Shown here one piece after another: positions 1 to 8,698 of a stretch of 64,000 bases of DNA. The stretch is from Bacillus solimangrovi (GTDB taxonomy: Bacteria > Bacillota > Bacilli > Bacillales > Bacillaceae_N), in NCBI RefSeq assembly GCF_001742425.1, contig NZ_MJEH01000022.1, forward strand, positions 124,001 to 188,000, in the 5' to 3' direction. The notes below the pieces were generated by a model that made no database searches, was not told where the DNA came from, and worked only from the letters and a program-made list of their open reading frames with translations. The position numbers were made by a program, and so were the translations under genes. Numbering within the stretch: the first letter of the stretch is position 1; each line of letters starts with the position of its first letter.

Positions 1-64
1 GTGCACATCCAGATACGATTACTGATAATGCCAATAACCCTGTACCAATCCAAACTTTTTTCAT
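1..64 (-). CDS. Lipoprotein, 5' end only (cut by window edge)
   Basis: Only the first 21 codons are in the window. They read as a lipoprotein signal peptide: start, Lys-Lys, a hydrophobic stretch, then a lipobox VSGCA with the lipidation Cys at residue 20. The ATG at 64 is preceded by AGGGGATG at a suitable distance; an ATG 8 bases upstream hits a stop after two codons. The mature protein would be anchored on the outer face of the membrane. It lies 67 bases downstream of the metal-efflux gene on the same strand, so a metal-related role is possible, but nothing of the mature protein can be seen. Confidence 0.6.
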   Translation of the reverse strand, partial: MKKVWIGTGLLALSVIVSGCA

Positions 65-131
65 TTTTTCATCCCCTTAAGCTATTCTTGTTGAATCTTA
101 CTGTGAATTTATCGAGAAATTATGCAGAACA

Positions 132-1010
132 TCAGGTTCTAAATTCACAATTTTCATCTTCATACTCAACATCAATTGTTAAATGACTTAAATGGAAATC
201 TCCTTGTAACTGACGAATTTGATCCTTAATTTTTATTATTTCTTCTTTTGAAGCTTTATTATCTACTACTACATGTGTTGAAAGTGCATGATGCTCACCA
301 TCCATCGACCAAAAATGTGTGTGATGGGTTGATATTACACCTTGAATTTGTTCAATTCGTTTTTTTATTTTTGGTAAACTAACTTCAGATGGAACAGCTT
401 CTAAAAAGATCATCATCGTTTGCTTCAAATTTCTAAATACATTTGTTAAAATGTACACTGATATCATGACTGAAAGTAGTGGATCAAGAAAATACCAGTC
501 TGTAAAATATAACATTATACTGACTATAAGAACAGCAACCCAACCGAGTACATCTTCAAGTAAATGTAAAGTAACTACCCTTTCATTCATAGAATGACCA
601 CTTTTTAGCTTAAATACAGCTGCTCCATTGACAAGAATACCGAGTACAGCAAGCAAAGCCATACCAGTTGCATTCGTTTCTTCTGGACTCCAAATTCTAG
701 GAATTGCCTCTTTCAAAATAAACATTGAACCTAACAATAAAATAATACTATTAATAAGCGCAGCTAATAAAGAAAAACGTCGATACCCAAACGAGAATGT
801 ATTATTCCCTTCTTTTTTTGATAAGTTTTGAAAATACCATGATAATCCAAGCGATAATGAATCACCGAGATCGTGTAGTGCATCGGACATAATTGCCATA
901 CTATTTGTAAGTAATCCACCTATGAATTCAATAATTGTAAAGGAAAAATTCAATAAAAATGCAACTTTTATATTCCCTGTTGAAGCATGGTGGTGATGAT
1001 GATGTCCCAT
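132..1010 (-). CDS. czcD: Cation diffusion facilitator (Zn/Cd/Co efflux), CzcD-like
   Basis: A 292-aa CDF-family proton/metal antiporter expected in the cytoplasmic membrane. The two CDF metal-binding signatures are present: H46xxxD50 in the second membrane segment (SDALHDLGD) and H149xxxD153 in the fifth (HLLED). A cytoplasmic C-terminal domain with several His (HHTHFWSMDGEHH) follows. The N-terminus is MGHHHHHH, a natural histidine run; His-rich segments that bind metal are common in this family, though usually placed elsewhere. The start is fixed by GGGGGAAG upstream of ATG at 1010. A metalloregulator-like palindrome at 1120-1139 sits upstream, so metal induction is likely. The exact metal cannot be read from sequence; zinc is the commonest choice. 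Confidence 0.9.
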   Translation of the reverse strand: MGHHHHHHASTGNIKVAFLLNFSFTIIEFIGGLLTNSMAIMSDALHDLGDSLSLGLSWYFQNLSKKEGNNTFSFGYRRFSLLAALINSIILLLGSMFILKEAIPRIWSPEETNATGMALLAVLGILVNGAAVFKLKSGHSMNERVVTLHLLEDVLGWVAVLIVSIMLYFTDWYFLDPLLSVMISVYILTNVFRNLKQTMMIFLEAVPSEVSLPKIKKRIEQIQGVISTHHTHFWSMDGEHHALSTHVVVDNKASKEEIIKIKDQIRQLQGDFHLSHLTIDVEYEDENCEFRT

Positions 1011-1119
1011 ACAATCTTCCCCCTTTTTAACTTTGTTTATATTCAGTAAGTTTTAAACAACACATATTACGATCAATACATAATAAATCCAAATTTTTTT
1101 GTCCTTACAAAACATAAAC

Positions 1120-1139
1120 ATATGCACATGTGTTCATAT
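1120..1139. promoter_or_regulatory. Putative ArsR/SmtB-type metalloregulator operator
   Basis: ATATGCACATGTGTTCATAT is a nearly perfect inverted repeat (half-site ATATGNACA / TGTTCATAT). It resembles operators bound by zinc/cadmium-sensing ArsR/SmtB-family repressors such as CzrA, and lies 110 bases upstream of the efflux gene start. No such regulator gene is in the window. The link to metal regulation is inferred from resemblance and position. Confidence 0.5.
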
Positions 1140-1484
1140 AATAATTTTAATAACATATCTTTACCATGTCAATAGATTTCATAAATAACTGTACATGAAT
1201 AGATACTGATTTTTGCTAAAATTAATGTAACGAACAATAAAACTAGATTATTCAGATCAGAAAATAATTCATTCGTTTACACCATAGCTAATATACTTTA
1301 TTTCCTAAATAATGTTCGGAAGCTAGAACTTTAATAATACCTTTCCTTATGTATGAATTTTCAAAAGTAAAAACTTCCCTTAGAATCAAGAGATAAAGCA
1401 TATTAGTTTGTTCGTTTATTTTTTTATTTTCGGAATTTGCCTGTTGTTTTCTGGATAAAAAATTAAAAAGTGTTATTCATATTG
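1140..1484. other. Gap without recognisable gene
   Basis: AT-rich sequence between the metal-efflux promoter region and the 3' end of pth. No start codon with a ribosome binding site, RNA gene or clear hairpin was seen. Confidence 0.5.
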
Positions 1485-2042
1485 TTAATTGTACAAGTTC
1501 ATTACTTCAATAAAAGATTTACTAAACCAATCTTCACAAGCATTTGCACATGTATCTATAACATCACTTAATTCCATTCTTTCCTCTTTAGAAAATTCTC
1601 CCAATACATAATCTGACACACTCATCCCAAAAGGTGGACGATCAATACCTACTCGAATTCGATTAAATTGCTGTGTACCAAGTTGGGCAATCGTCGATTT
1701 CATTCCATTATGACCTCCAGCACTCCCTTTTTGACGAAGACGGATTTTACCAAGTGGTAAATCTAGATCATTATGAATCACAATTAAATTTTCCTTATTA
1801 ACATGAAAATAGTCCATCATCGGTTTTATACTTTCACCAGATAAATTCATATACGTTAAAGGCTTTAGAAGCATTATTTTCTGTTCATTAACATGAATAA
1901 CAGAATATTGACTATTATATTTGAATTGATCGAGCTTTGCATTATGACGTTGAGCTATCTCATCAATGACTTCAAAACCTGTATTATGTCTTGTACCTTT
2001 GAACTTTGGGCCTGGATTACCTAAACCTACAATTAATTTCAT
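1485..2042 (-). CDS. pth: Peptidyl-tRNA hydrolase
   Basis: A 185-aa cytoplasmic enzyme that releases tRNA from prematurely dropped peptidyl-tRNA. It has the Pth hallmarks: N-terminal VGLGNPG, catalytic His19 in TRHNTGF, the NDLDLPLGKIRLRQKGSAGGHNGMKS block with the conserved Asp and Asn residues, and RVGIDRP. Length matches the family. I chose ATG at 2042 because GAGGTG lies 6 bases upstream; a GTG three codons earlier would overlap that binding site. In Bacillus the housekeeping pth (spoVC) normally sits beside mfd and the Ctc/L25 gene; none of those is here, so this may be a second or relocated copy. Confidence 0.93.
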   Translation of the reverse strand: MKLIVGLGNPGPKFKGTRHNTGFEVIDEIAQRHNAKLDQFKYNSQYSVIHVNEQKIMLLKPLTYMNLSGESIKPMMDYFHVNKENLIVIHNDLDLPLGKIRLRQKGSAGGHNGMKSTIAQLGTQQFNRIRVGIDRPPFGMSVSDYVLGEFSKEERMELSDVIDTCANACEDWFSKSFIEVMNLYN

Positions 2043-2600
2043 TATTTGCACCTCGTTTTCTCACAATATTTTTAAAATAAACCAATAAATCTGCTCCAGC
2101 AAAAGGTTAACCATATATAAATAGACTTGAACGTATTGAACCTTTAATAATTGTTCGCACACAATTACATCATATAGTTCAAACAAATACAGACGCCTTC
2201 TTATTTTAATAAAAAGACGTCTACGATAATAAACTATTCGATAAATCAAGTTCCAACTATTTACTATCTATAATATGTCATTGAATCACCATACTCAATT
2301 TCTATATGGACTCTATTGTTACAATTATAGAAAAAAACCGTTACTCTCATGAACAAATAAAATAACTTTCTTAATGAATTAACTTACTTACTACTCAAAC
2401 ATTCCTTTATTCTAAAAAACGACTTACTATTACGTAAAATATTACCTATGTGGGTACAAGTACTGAAAAGAAACCAAAAATAAATGTGATAACTGAACAA
2501 TACTTGCATTTACTTCTAGTTTCTCTATGATTCATATACAAATATGTATGAGCGTTTTCAGGGTGAAATCTTTTTTCTTTTATGAATGTTAAATTTAGTA
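2043..2600. other. Gap without recognisable gene; one hairpin
   Basis: AT-rich. It contains an imperfect 15-bp inverted repeat at 2191-2222 (AGACGCCTTCTTATT facing AATAAAAAGACGTCT, two mismatches), about 150 bases upstream of pth. No U-tract follows it closely on either strand, so it is not a convincing terminator. A 62-codon frame across this region has no family features and was not called. Confidence 0.4.
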
Positions 2601-2939
2601 TTATACTTTTTTAACGAATTTTGACTTTAATTTCATGGCTCCAAAACCATTAATTTTACAATCAATATCGTGGTCTCCATCAACTAATCGAATATTTTTA
2701 ACCTTTGTACCGATTTTTATCACTGATGAACTCCCTTTAACCTTAAGATCTTTAATTACTGTTACAGTATCTCCATCATTTAAGACGTTTCCATTTGAAT
2801 CTTTAATAACTTGTTTATCTTCATCTAATTGAGATTCCATATCATTATTCCATTCATAAGCACACTCTGGGCAAATGATAAGACTCCCATCTTCATATGT
2901 ATACACCGAATTACATTTAGGACAATTTGGTAAATCCAT
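2601..2939 (-). CDS. PhnA/YjdM-like zinc-ribbon protein
   Basis: A 112-aa protein of the PhnA (YjdM) family. An N-terminal zinc ribbon uses CPKC and CPEC ([14 protein letters not shown]...[10 protein letters not shown]), followed by a small beta-barrel domain with the family motif [24 protein letters not shown]. The name derives from a position near phosphonate genes in E. coli, but the protein is not needed for phosphonate use and its role is unclear. GGAGGAATT precedes ATG at 2939; the longer reading frame starting 11 codons earlier has no binding site. Monocistronic as far as can be seen. Confidence 0.88.
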   Translation of the reverse strand: MDLPNCPKCNSVYTYEDGSLIICPECAYEWNNDMESQLDEDKQVIKDSNGNVLNDGDTVTVIKDLKVKGSSSVIKIGTKVKNIRLVDGDHDIDCKINGFGAMKLKSKFVKKV

Positions 2940-3295
2940 TATACTAATTCCTCCATTTATTATCGTGATCAACAGCCTACAAGGACCTATGTTACAAAGC
3001 CCTTACAACTTCGTAAGAAAATTTATTAAAACCATTCAACTAAATGACATTATAATAATTCCTTTATTCATACTGCCATAGTATTTTAACATTTACAAAC
3101 TTCAATTCAATATACTGTTATGTTTCCTAAAACACACCTATGTATCATTTCAGCATCAAATAAACACAGGCTGCTAGATTCATATAATTTCTCTGTGAAA
3201 AATTAACTTATTATGGTATGCTAACTTTTAATACTTAACAAGCTAATAAAGCCTCGTCCTAATTGTAGTTTTATAGAAAGAATTGAGGATTATAA

Positions 3296-3730
3296 ATGGT
3301 TGAAATTTTTGGGGATAAATCAATTGGAGATACATATCAAGTTCGAAAAGGTGTTTATGCTGTAATATTTAATTCAGATAAACATAAGATTATGACTGTC
3401 CGCAATGGAACAGGTTTTCACTTCTTACCTGGTGGTGGTATAGAAAGCGGTGAGAGTCATTTGCAATGCATTAAAAGAGAAATGTTAGAAGAGACCGGTT
3501 ATAACTGCCATATAGGCGAATATGTCTGTAATGCCCTGAGGTTCTTTATTTCAACTAAAAATGAACCACTGCTTAGTGATGGTTATTTTTACTTAGCTTC
3601 TTTATGTGGAAGAATACAAGAGCCCCTTGAAGATGACCATTACATAGAATGGATTAATATTGAGAGTTCGAAGCAATTACTCTTTCACGAACATCATTAT
3701 TGTGCTGTTATAAAAGCATTAAATATATGA
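3296..3730 (+). CDS. Nudix hydrolase
   Basis: A 144-aa single-domain Nudix protein. The Nudix box Gx5Ex7REUxEExGU is intact (GGGIESGE...REMLEETGY, about residues 46-69), including the metal-binding glutamates, so it should hydrolyse a nucleoside diphosphate linked to another group. The substrate cannot be told. The start at 3296 follows a weak GAGGA. The gene ends before a strong bidirectional terminator and stands alone between genes on the opposite strand. Confidence 0.88.
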   Translation: MVEIFGDKSIGDTYQVRKGVYAVIFNSDKHKIMTVRNGTGFHFLPGGGIESGESHLQCIKREMLEETGYNCHIGEYVCNALRFFISTKNEPLLSDGYFYLASLCGRIQEPLEDDHYIEWINIESSKQLLFHEHHYCAVIKALNI

Positions 3731-3768
3731 CACATGTTATCTAACGATTAATAATAATAATAAATAAA

Positions 3769-3796
3769 GGGAGCATGTTTAATCTAACATGCTCCC
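3769..3796. terminator. Bidirectional terminator
   Basis: A perfect 11-bp stem, GGGAGCATGTT facing AACATGCTCCC, with a 6-base loop lies between the convergent Nudix and nitroreductase genes. Confidence 0.85.
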
Positions 3797-3810
3797 TTCA
3801 TATTTAACTA

Positions 3811-4518
3811 TTAATATTTATTCCAAGTTGTCACTTCATTAAGTGATAAACGTGTTTTCTCGAATCCAGCCTTCGTACCTTTACCAAGAGAAATCAACAT
3901 TACCGGTTCATGATTTTCTGGCACATTAAATTTCTCAACGAATTGTTTAGGATCAAAACCACCCATAGGTACAGTATCATACCCTTTTGCTTTAGCAGCA
4001 AGCATTAGTTGTTGAGAAACGATACCACCATCTATCATTGCCACTTGAGATGCACCCTCTTTTGAAAGGTTACCATAGTGATCATTAATTTGATTAACAT
4101 AGAAATTTTTAATATCTTCTGTCATCGCACCGTTTTCTACTAGAGCACCATAAATTTTTTCAGCGTTTTTAAATGCTTTCGTATCACCTAATACAGCAAT
4201 AACAACTGAAGCATCCACAATTTGTTGTTGATTGTTTGCGATTGGGAATAATTGTTCTTTTAATTCTTGCTCTTCAATAACAAGAAATCTCCACGGTTGT
4301 AAATTAGATGATGAAGGAGCCAAAATAGCTGTTTCCAAAATCTCTTGAACTTCTTCTTTACTAATCTTAAAGTTTGGATCATAATGACGAACTGAACGTC
4401 TTTCTTCTGCAATAGTAAAGAAATTTTGATCTTTAAGCTCTTTTGGTTTTTCATCACTAACCTTTACTTCTTTTACTTTATCAAAATACTCTTGATTAAT
4501 ATTTTTTTCGTTTGACAT
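3811..4518 (-). CDS. Nitroreductase-family flavoprotein
   Basis: A 235-aa FMN-dependent nitroreductase-family oxidoreductase. Family landmarks: RRSVRHYDP near the N-terminus (FMN phosphate binding), APSSSNLQPWRF, and a C-terminal GKGTKAGFEKTRL. Such enzymes reduce quinones or nitro compounds with NAD(P)H. The ATG at 4518 is preceded by AAAGGAGAT; the frame extends 25 codons upstream but that part covers the promoter. A consensus sigma-A promoter with three palindromic half-sites (4560-4603) controls it, so it is probably repressed until an electrophile or oxidant appears. The Rrf2 gene upstream on the same strand is a candidate regulator, not a proven one. Confidence 0.9.
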   Translation of the reverse strand: MSNEKNINQEYFDKVKEVKVSDEKPKELKDQNFFTIAEERRSVRHYDPNFKISKEEVQEILETAILAPSSSNLQPWRFLVIEEQELKEQLFPIANNQQQIVDASVVIAVLGDTKAFKNAEKIYGALVENGAMTEDIKNFYVNQINDHYGNLSKEGASQVAMIDGGIVSQQLMLAAKAKGYDTVPMGGFDPKQFVEKFNVPENHEPVMLISLGKGTKAGFEKTRLSLNEVTTWNKY

Positions 4519-4559
4519 GCTTATTATCTCCTTTTGTATATAAACTGTATCTTTCATGA

Positions 4560-4603
4560 GAACAGTATACTCCTGTAACTGTTCCTGTGTCAAGAACAGT
4601 TAC
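4560..4603 (-). promoter_or_regulatory. Nitroreductase promoter with three operator half-sites
   Basis: Read on the minus strand: -35 TTGACA (4593-4588), 18-base spacer, -10 TATACT (4569-4564). Around it lie three copies of one half-site: GAACAGTATAC (4560-4570), GTAACTGTTC (4575-4584) and GAACAGTTAC (4594-4603). The last two form a perfect 10-bp inverted repeat whose 9-base spacer carries the -35 box, and the first overlaps the -10, so bound repressor would block polymerase. Confidence 0.75.
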
Positions 4604-4755
4604 TCACAAAATAAAACTAATCATCTATTATGACGATTAGAGTCACTTTTAATGATTAGCTGAGCTGATTGACCTTATCTTAATGAACTTGTTGGAATGA
4701 ATTTCGATAACGAATAAACCACAACAATTAACGAATTATTCAATATACCTTCAAC

Positions 4756-5175
4756 CTATTCCTTTGGTATAAATTGTGCAATCGTCTTTTGTTCTAACCC
4801 ATGTAATATCCACACTTCCATCTCTTCTCTTAACTCTACTAATGCATCATATGTCGATGGATACAAACAACTTTTATTATTTAAATCGACTAATACACTT
4901 GAAAAAGGCTCAGCAAACTGCATTGCTTCATACACATCACGTAACGTTATTTCTTCAGCTGGTCTTGCTAAATAATATCCGCCGTCACGGCCTTCTTTCG
5001 CACAAACCAATTCAGCCTTTACTAAATATGTTAATATTTTTCTCAAAAAAGCCGAACGTGATTCAAGCTTTCCTGCTACCTTTGCACTTGGACATAATCC
5101 ATCATACTCTGCCAAAACTACAAGAGCTTGTACTGCATAACCGAACCATTTATTGTTTGATACTTTTTCCGCCAT
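4756..5175 (-). CDS. Rrf2-family transcriptional regulator
   Basis: A 139-aa winged-helix regulator of the Rrf2 family, recognised by FGYAVQALVVLAEYDG, SAFLRKILTYLVKAELVCAKEGRDGGYYLARPAEEITLRDVYEA. It lacks the clustered three-Cys ligand set of the Fe-S members IscR and NsrR; Cys residues are scattered (CPSAK, VCAKEG, SCLYP), so a thiol-based or ligand-based mechanism is more likely. The start is ATG at 5175 with GAGGTGAG upstream; an in-frame GTG three codons earlier overlaps that site. It lies upstream of the nitroreductase on the same strand with about 240 bases and an operator array between them. Confidence 0.88.
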   Translation of the reverse strand: MAEKVSNNKWFGYAVQALVVLAEYDGLCPSAKVAGKLESRSAFLRKILTYLVKAELVCAKEGRDGGYYLARPAEEITLRDVYEAMQFAEPFSSVLVDLNNKSCLYPSTYDALVELREEMEVWILHGLEQKTIAQFIPKE

Positions 5176-5268
5176 TGTTCTCACCTCACTTCTATTTTAT
5201 ATAAGATTGAGATAATAACAACTCAAATAAAACAATAGTTCTAAATTAAGATCGATAAAAATAAATAA

Positions 5269-5289
5269 CCCCCAAAAATAATCTGGGGG
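5269..5289 (-). terminator. Hairpin between the desaturase-like gene and the Rrf2 gene
   Basis: CCCCCA...TGGGGG stem. Read on the minus strand it is followed by the 3'-ward desaturase gene rather than preceded by it, so it ends transcription entering from the desaturase side only if that transcript ran the other way; on the plus strand no gene precedes it. It most simply insulates the Rrf2 gene upstream region. Orientation uncertain. Confidence 0.4.
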
Positions 5290-5304
5290 AATTTGATTTC
5301 TATA

Positions 5305-5934
5305 CTATGCACGATTTTCTAAATCGCTAGCAGTTTGACTTGTCTCAACAGTCTTTTCATCTTTTAATGTGCCAAATAAAATGTCAACATATGGATTAGA
5401 AACACCATACCAGTAATTCTCATTTTTATAATGATGTAATAAATGTGTCTTTTTCACCCAAACACCTAATTTCGTAACTGGTTTTATTGGTCGATGAGCG
5501 ATGTAGTGTTTCCATTCATAGACTAAGAACATGAACATTAAGCCTACACAAAACGCTACAGTTCCTAATACAGAATTTGTGATGAAGTAAAATATTAGTG
5601 CTAGTATACCAAGGTTAGGAATGCTATACCACAGTGGTAAAAACAGTAATTTCAAATCATTAGGATATGCATGATGATCATAATGTAAGCGCTTTAATAA
5701 ATTTAGGAAAAATTGGTTTTTTGGAGCTTTTAAATGGAATAAAAACCGGTGAGTTATATACTCACTAAACATAAAAGTCACAATTCCACATGCTATTGCA
5801 ACTAACAATAACCATGTAAACCCCTGAGTAAATGTCATCATTACTAAACCTACAATTAATCCTACAAATAAAGTGGACATGACTAGAATGTCAAAATGGA
5901 AAAAATAGTCCCGATACAACCTATCATTCTTCAT
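5305..5934 (-). CDS. Sterol desaturase / fatty acid hydroxylase superfamily protein
   Basis: A 209-aa integral membrane protein with about four hydrophobic segments and the di-iron histidine clusters of the fatty acid hydroxylase superfamily: HRFLFH, HYDHH, HYIAH and HLLHH. Such enzymes use two irons and oxygen to hydroxylate or desaturate lipids; the substrate here is unknown. The start ATG at 5934 follows GGGGGAGAT. It stands alone, with nearly 600 bases of gene-free DNA upstream. Confidence 0.85.
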   Translation of the reverse strand: MKNDRLYRDYFFHFDILVMSTLFVGLIVGLVMMTFTQGFTWLLLVAIACGIVTFMFSEYITHRFLFHLKAPKNQFFLNLLKRLHYDHHAYPNDLKLLFLPLWYSIPNLGILALIFYFITNSVLGTVAFCVGLMFMFLVYEWKHYIAHRPIKPVTKLGVWVKKTHLLHHYKNENYWYGVSNPYVDILFGTLKDEKTVETSQTASDLENRA

Positions 5935-6486
5935 AAATATATCTCCCCCTTTATTGTTATATCATTATATGTTCCGATAATACCAATATATCACATTTTT
6001 AAGAATATTGAAATATTTTTATAATATTTTAACTTATTTCACCTATTAGATTCATTCTAATTATTTTCGAACATTTGAATTAATAAACCCCAACTTAAAT
6101 ACTAAATTTTCAGTTCATCTATTCTCTCATTATTATTATTACAAATGTATTGTATAGTTTGTAATTAGTAATATTTTCAAATAAAAGCAAAGTATTATAA
6201 CTTGTACAAATAACATGTTTTTTACCATTTCATCAGGTATTATTACCTATACAATTCAATTCTACTACTTTGTTTATTTATTAAAATCGTAAACTCATCA
6301 ATTCATGACATTTTTATATGATAGTTTTTAATATTATCATATGGAAAACCAGATTTTAATAAAACTATATACAAATAATATTAATCGTATAATCTCTTAT
6401 TCATTTTATTTCCTAATCCTATTAAAAAATGCTCAAGAATCGACTAACGAAAAGCTTGTTTTAGAAATATATTATTTACACAATAT
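5935..6486. other. Gap without recognisable gene
   Basis: Very AT-rich stretch between the desaturase promoter side and the terminator of the msrAB operon. No reading frame with a binding site, RNA gene or repeat was recognised. Confidence 0.5.
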
Positions 6487-6519
6487 ATAAGTCCTTCCTA
6501 GTAGAACGGAAGGACTTAT
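6487..6519 (-). terminator. Terminator of the DM13-msrAB operon
   Basis: A perfect 12-bp stem, ATAAGTCCTTCC facing GGAAGGACTTAT with a 9-base loop, starts 14 bases after the msrAB stop codon. Confidence 0.75.
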
Positions 6520-6532
6520 GATTACACATATG

Positions 6533-7651
6533 CTATTTTTTCCCATCAAATAAATGAGCGAATTGTTCATATCCCTGCTCAACTAGTCTATCTTTTGGTA
6601 TAAATTTAAGTGCTGCTGAATTCATACAATAACGCAACCCTGTTGGTTCAGGTCCATCGGTGAAAACATGTCCTAAGTGTGAATCAGCACCCTTGCTTCG
6701 AACTTCTGTCCTTACACCGAACAAACCTGGATCTTCACGCTCAACGATATTTTCTTGTACAAGTGGTTTTGTAAAGCTTGGCCATCCTGTACCAGATACG
6801 TATTTATCTGTTGAACTAAATAGTGGCTCACCAGATACTATATCGACATATATGCCTTCCTCTTTATTATCCCAGTACTCATTTTGAAAAGCACGCTCTG
6901 TCCCATCTTCTTGTGTCACTTTATATTGAAGTGGTGTCAGCATTTCTTTCAACTGTTGATCTGTGTATTTCATTGAATATTTATCTTCAAGCGGGTTAGC
7001 TTGATTACTCCATACACTTTCTAAAAACTGATCTCGACCTGAATTACTTCGATAATATTTGTAACGTACCGGATTTTTCTTGTAGTAATCTTGATGATAG
7101 TCTTCAGCTTTATAGAATGTTTTTGCTTCCTCAATTCTAGTTACAATCTTACTTGAATAAATTCCAGCCTCTTCTAACGTATTCTTTGATTGCTCCGCTA
7201 ATTTTTTCTGTTCTTCGTTATGATAAAAGATAGCAGTTGTATATTGATGACCCCGATCAACAAACTGTCCTTCTTCATCTGTTGGGTCAATTTGCTTCCA
7301 ATAGACAGCCAGCAATTGATTGTAACTTACTTTATCCGGATCAAAATGAACCTGAACAGCCTCTATATGATCAGTTTTTCCTGATGAAACATCATTATAT
7401 GATGGGTTTTCGAATTTTCCGCCAGTATAACCAGAGATTACTTCCGTTACACCATCTAGTTTTTCAAATGGGGGCTCCATACACCAAAAACAACCACCTG
7501 CAAATGTTGCTACACCTTCAGTTTGTGCTGCAATTGGTGTACTGCCGATTGAACGTTTGAACACATACTTAAATGCAATAGGAGATACGAAGAGTAACAC
7601 TGCGACTATTAAACCACTCAATACTAAATAAGTTTTTTTCATCTTCGTCAC
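6533..7651 (-). CDS. msrAB: Membrane-anchored MsrA-MsrB fusion (methionine sulfoxide reductase)
   Basis: A 372-aa two-domain enzyme that reduces both diastereomers of methionine sulfoxide. Residues about 7-30 form a membrane anchor, placing both domains outside the cell. MsrA follows with catalytic GCFWC (Cys54, Cys57) and GYTGG; MsrB carries [15 protein letters not shown] and the catalytic Cys342 in RYCMNSAAL. The cytoplasmic MsrA and MsrB of bacilli lack such an anchor. It is the last gene of an operon with a Met-rich surface protein and a two-component system, which suggests it repairs oxidised methionine in that or other surface proteins. The start is GTG at 7651 or ATG three codons later (7642); spacing to AAGGAAC favours the GTG slightly. 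An extracytoplasmic electron donor is not visible. Confidence 0.93.
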   Translation of the reverse strand: MTKMKKTYLVLSGLIVAVLLFVSPIAFKYVFKRSIGSTPIAAQTEGVATFAGGCFWCMEPPFEKLDGVTEVISGYTGGKFENPSYNDVSSGKTDHIEAVQVHFDPDKVSYNQLLAVYWKQIDPTDEEGQFVDRGHQYTTAIFYHNEEQKKLAEQSKNTLEEAGIYSSKIVTRIEEAKTFYKAEDYHQDYYKKNPVRYKYYRSNSGRDQFLESVWSNQANPLEDKYSMKYTDQQLKEMLTPLQYKVTQEDGTERAFQNEYWDNKEEGIYVDIVSGEPLFSSTDKYVSGTGWPSFTKPLVQENIVEREDPGLFGVRTEVRSKGADSHLGHVFTDGPEPTGLRYCMNSAALKFIPKDRLVEQGYEQFAHLFDGKK

Positions 7652-7669
7652 CCGTTCCTTTACTGAAAT

Positions 7670-8698
7670 TTATATTGGAAGTGTAAACCAAAATGTGCAT
7701 CCTGAATCATCTTCAACTGTTACTCCAATTTGCCCACCATGTCGTTCAATTATTTCCTTAGAGATTGCTAAGCCCAAACCAGCACCACCGTATTTTTTAT
7801 TACGCGATTTTTCAACACGAAAAAAACGCTCAAAAACATCTTCAAGGTACTGTTCCTCAATTCCAGGACCTTCATCAGTAATTTTAAAAGTAACTTTCAT
7901 TTCATCCTTTTCAACTTCGACAGTAATCATACTGTTTTCTGGTGAATACCGAACTGCATTATCAATTAAATTGGTAAGCACTCGTTTTATCTCATTTGAT
8001 ACCATTTTAATTGATGGCAACGAGTCATCAATTTGAACGTGTAAATTAATAGCTTTTTCATGTAATTTCAACTCAAAATTCTCAAGTGTCTCGATGATCA
8101 CTTGGTCAACATGTGTTTGAACAGGTTGAAATGGAATATTGTCATCTTCTAGTTTAGAAAATTCCAATAGTTCTGTAATTAACAAAGATAGTCTCTCTGT
8201 TTCATTTCTAATCGTTTTTAAATAAGTTTGTCGCGTTTCCTTACTTTCAATAATGTCATCTTGAAGCGCTTCAACAAACGATTGAATTGAAGAGATTGGT
8301 GTTTTCAAATCATGTGAGATATTAGCAATTAACTCACGCTTAAATTCCTCAGATTTTTTTAATTTAATAAATGATTCATTTAATTTTTTAGACATGTCAT
8401 TAAAATCTGTTGCCAGTTCTCTAAATTCTTTCGGACCAGTTTGTGAAACCGTCACATCAAACTGACCGTTTGCAATTCGCTTCGATTCTCTCGTAAGCTG
8501 TTTCACACCATTTAACAGCGGCTGTGTCAGTACCATATGAGAAACGAGAGACACAACTCCAGCTATCACTGTAATAATTGACAAAAGAATGATCGTATCA
8601 TTTGGAATTGACATATTCACGTAACTAATCACAAGGAAGATAATAATTATAGAAATTGAAAGGATATTAGACGTAATTAAAATTGTTCTAAGCTTCAT
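7670..8698 (-). CDS. Sensor histidine kinase (HAMP-HisKA-HATPase)
   Basis: A 342-aa membrane kinase. Two transmembrane segments (about 8-27 and 35-60) lie close together, so there is almost no extracellular domain; the signal may be sensed in the membrane. A HAMP linker follows, then the phosphoacceptor His129 in NISHDLKTP, and the ATPase domain with N, G1 (DEGPGI), F (FERFFRVEKSR) and G2 (GGAGLGLAI) boxes. ATG at 8698 follows GAAAGGAAAT and overlaps the end of the response-regulator gene by 11 bases, so the two are co-translated. Partner of the upstream regulator. Confidence 0.93.
   Translation of the reverse strand: MKLRTILITSNILSISIIIIFLVISYVNMSIPNDTIILLSIITVIAGVVSLVSHMVLTQPLLNGVKQLTRESKRIANGQFDVTVSQTGPKEFRELATDFNDMSKKLNESFIKLKKSEEFKRELIANISHDLKTPISSIQSFVEALQDDIIESKETRQTYLKTIRNETERLSLLITELLEFSKLEDDNIPFQPVQTHVDQVIIETLENFELKLHEKAINLHVQIDDSLPSIKMVSNEIKRVLTNLIDNAVRYSPENSMITVEVEKDEMKVTFKITDEGPGIEEQYLEDVFERFFRVEKSRNKKYGGAGLGLAISKEIIERHGGQIGVTVEDDSGCTFWFTLPI

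Noticed and set aside
1-186. 61-codon open frame on the plus strand
   Set aside because: Overlaps the lipoprotein signal peptide and end of the CDF gene on the other strand and lacks a binding site.
987-1010. MGHHHHHH as a cloning tag contaminant
   Set aside because: The surrounding DNA is continuous native sequence with its own promoter region and binding site, and no vector sequence is visible.
2061-2249. 62-codon Tyr/Arg/Leu-rich frame upstream of pth
   Set aside because: No binding site, no family signature and overlap with an inverted repeat.
4776-5204. 142-codon open frame on the plus strand opposite the Rrf2 gene
   Set aside because: Exact antisense shadow of a clear Rrf2 gene; no binding site and low-complexity Leu/His content.
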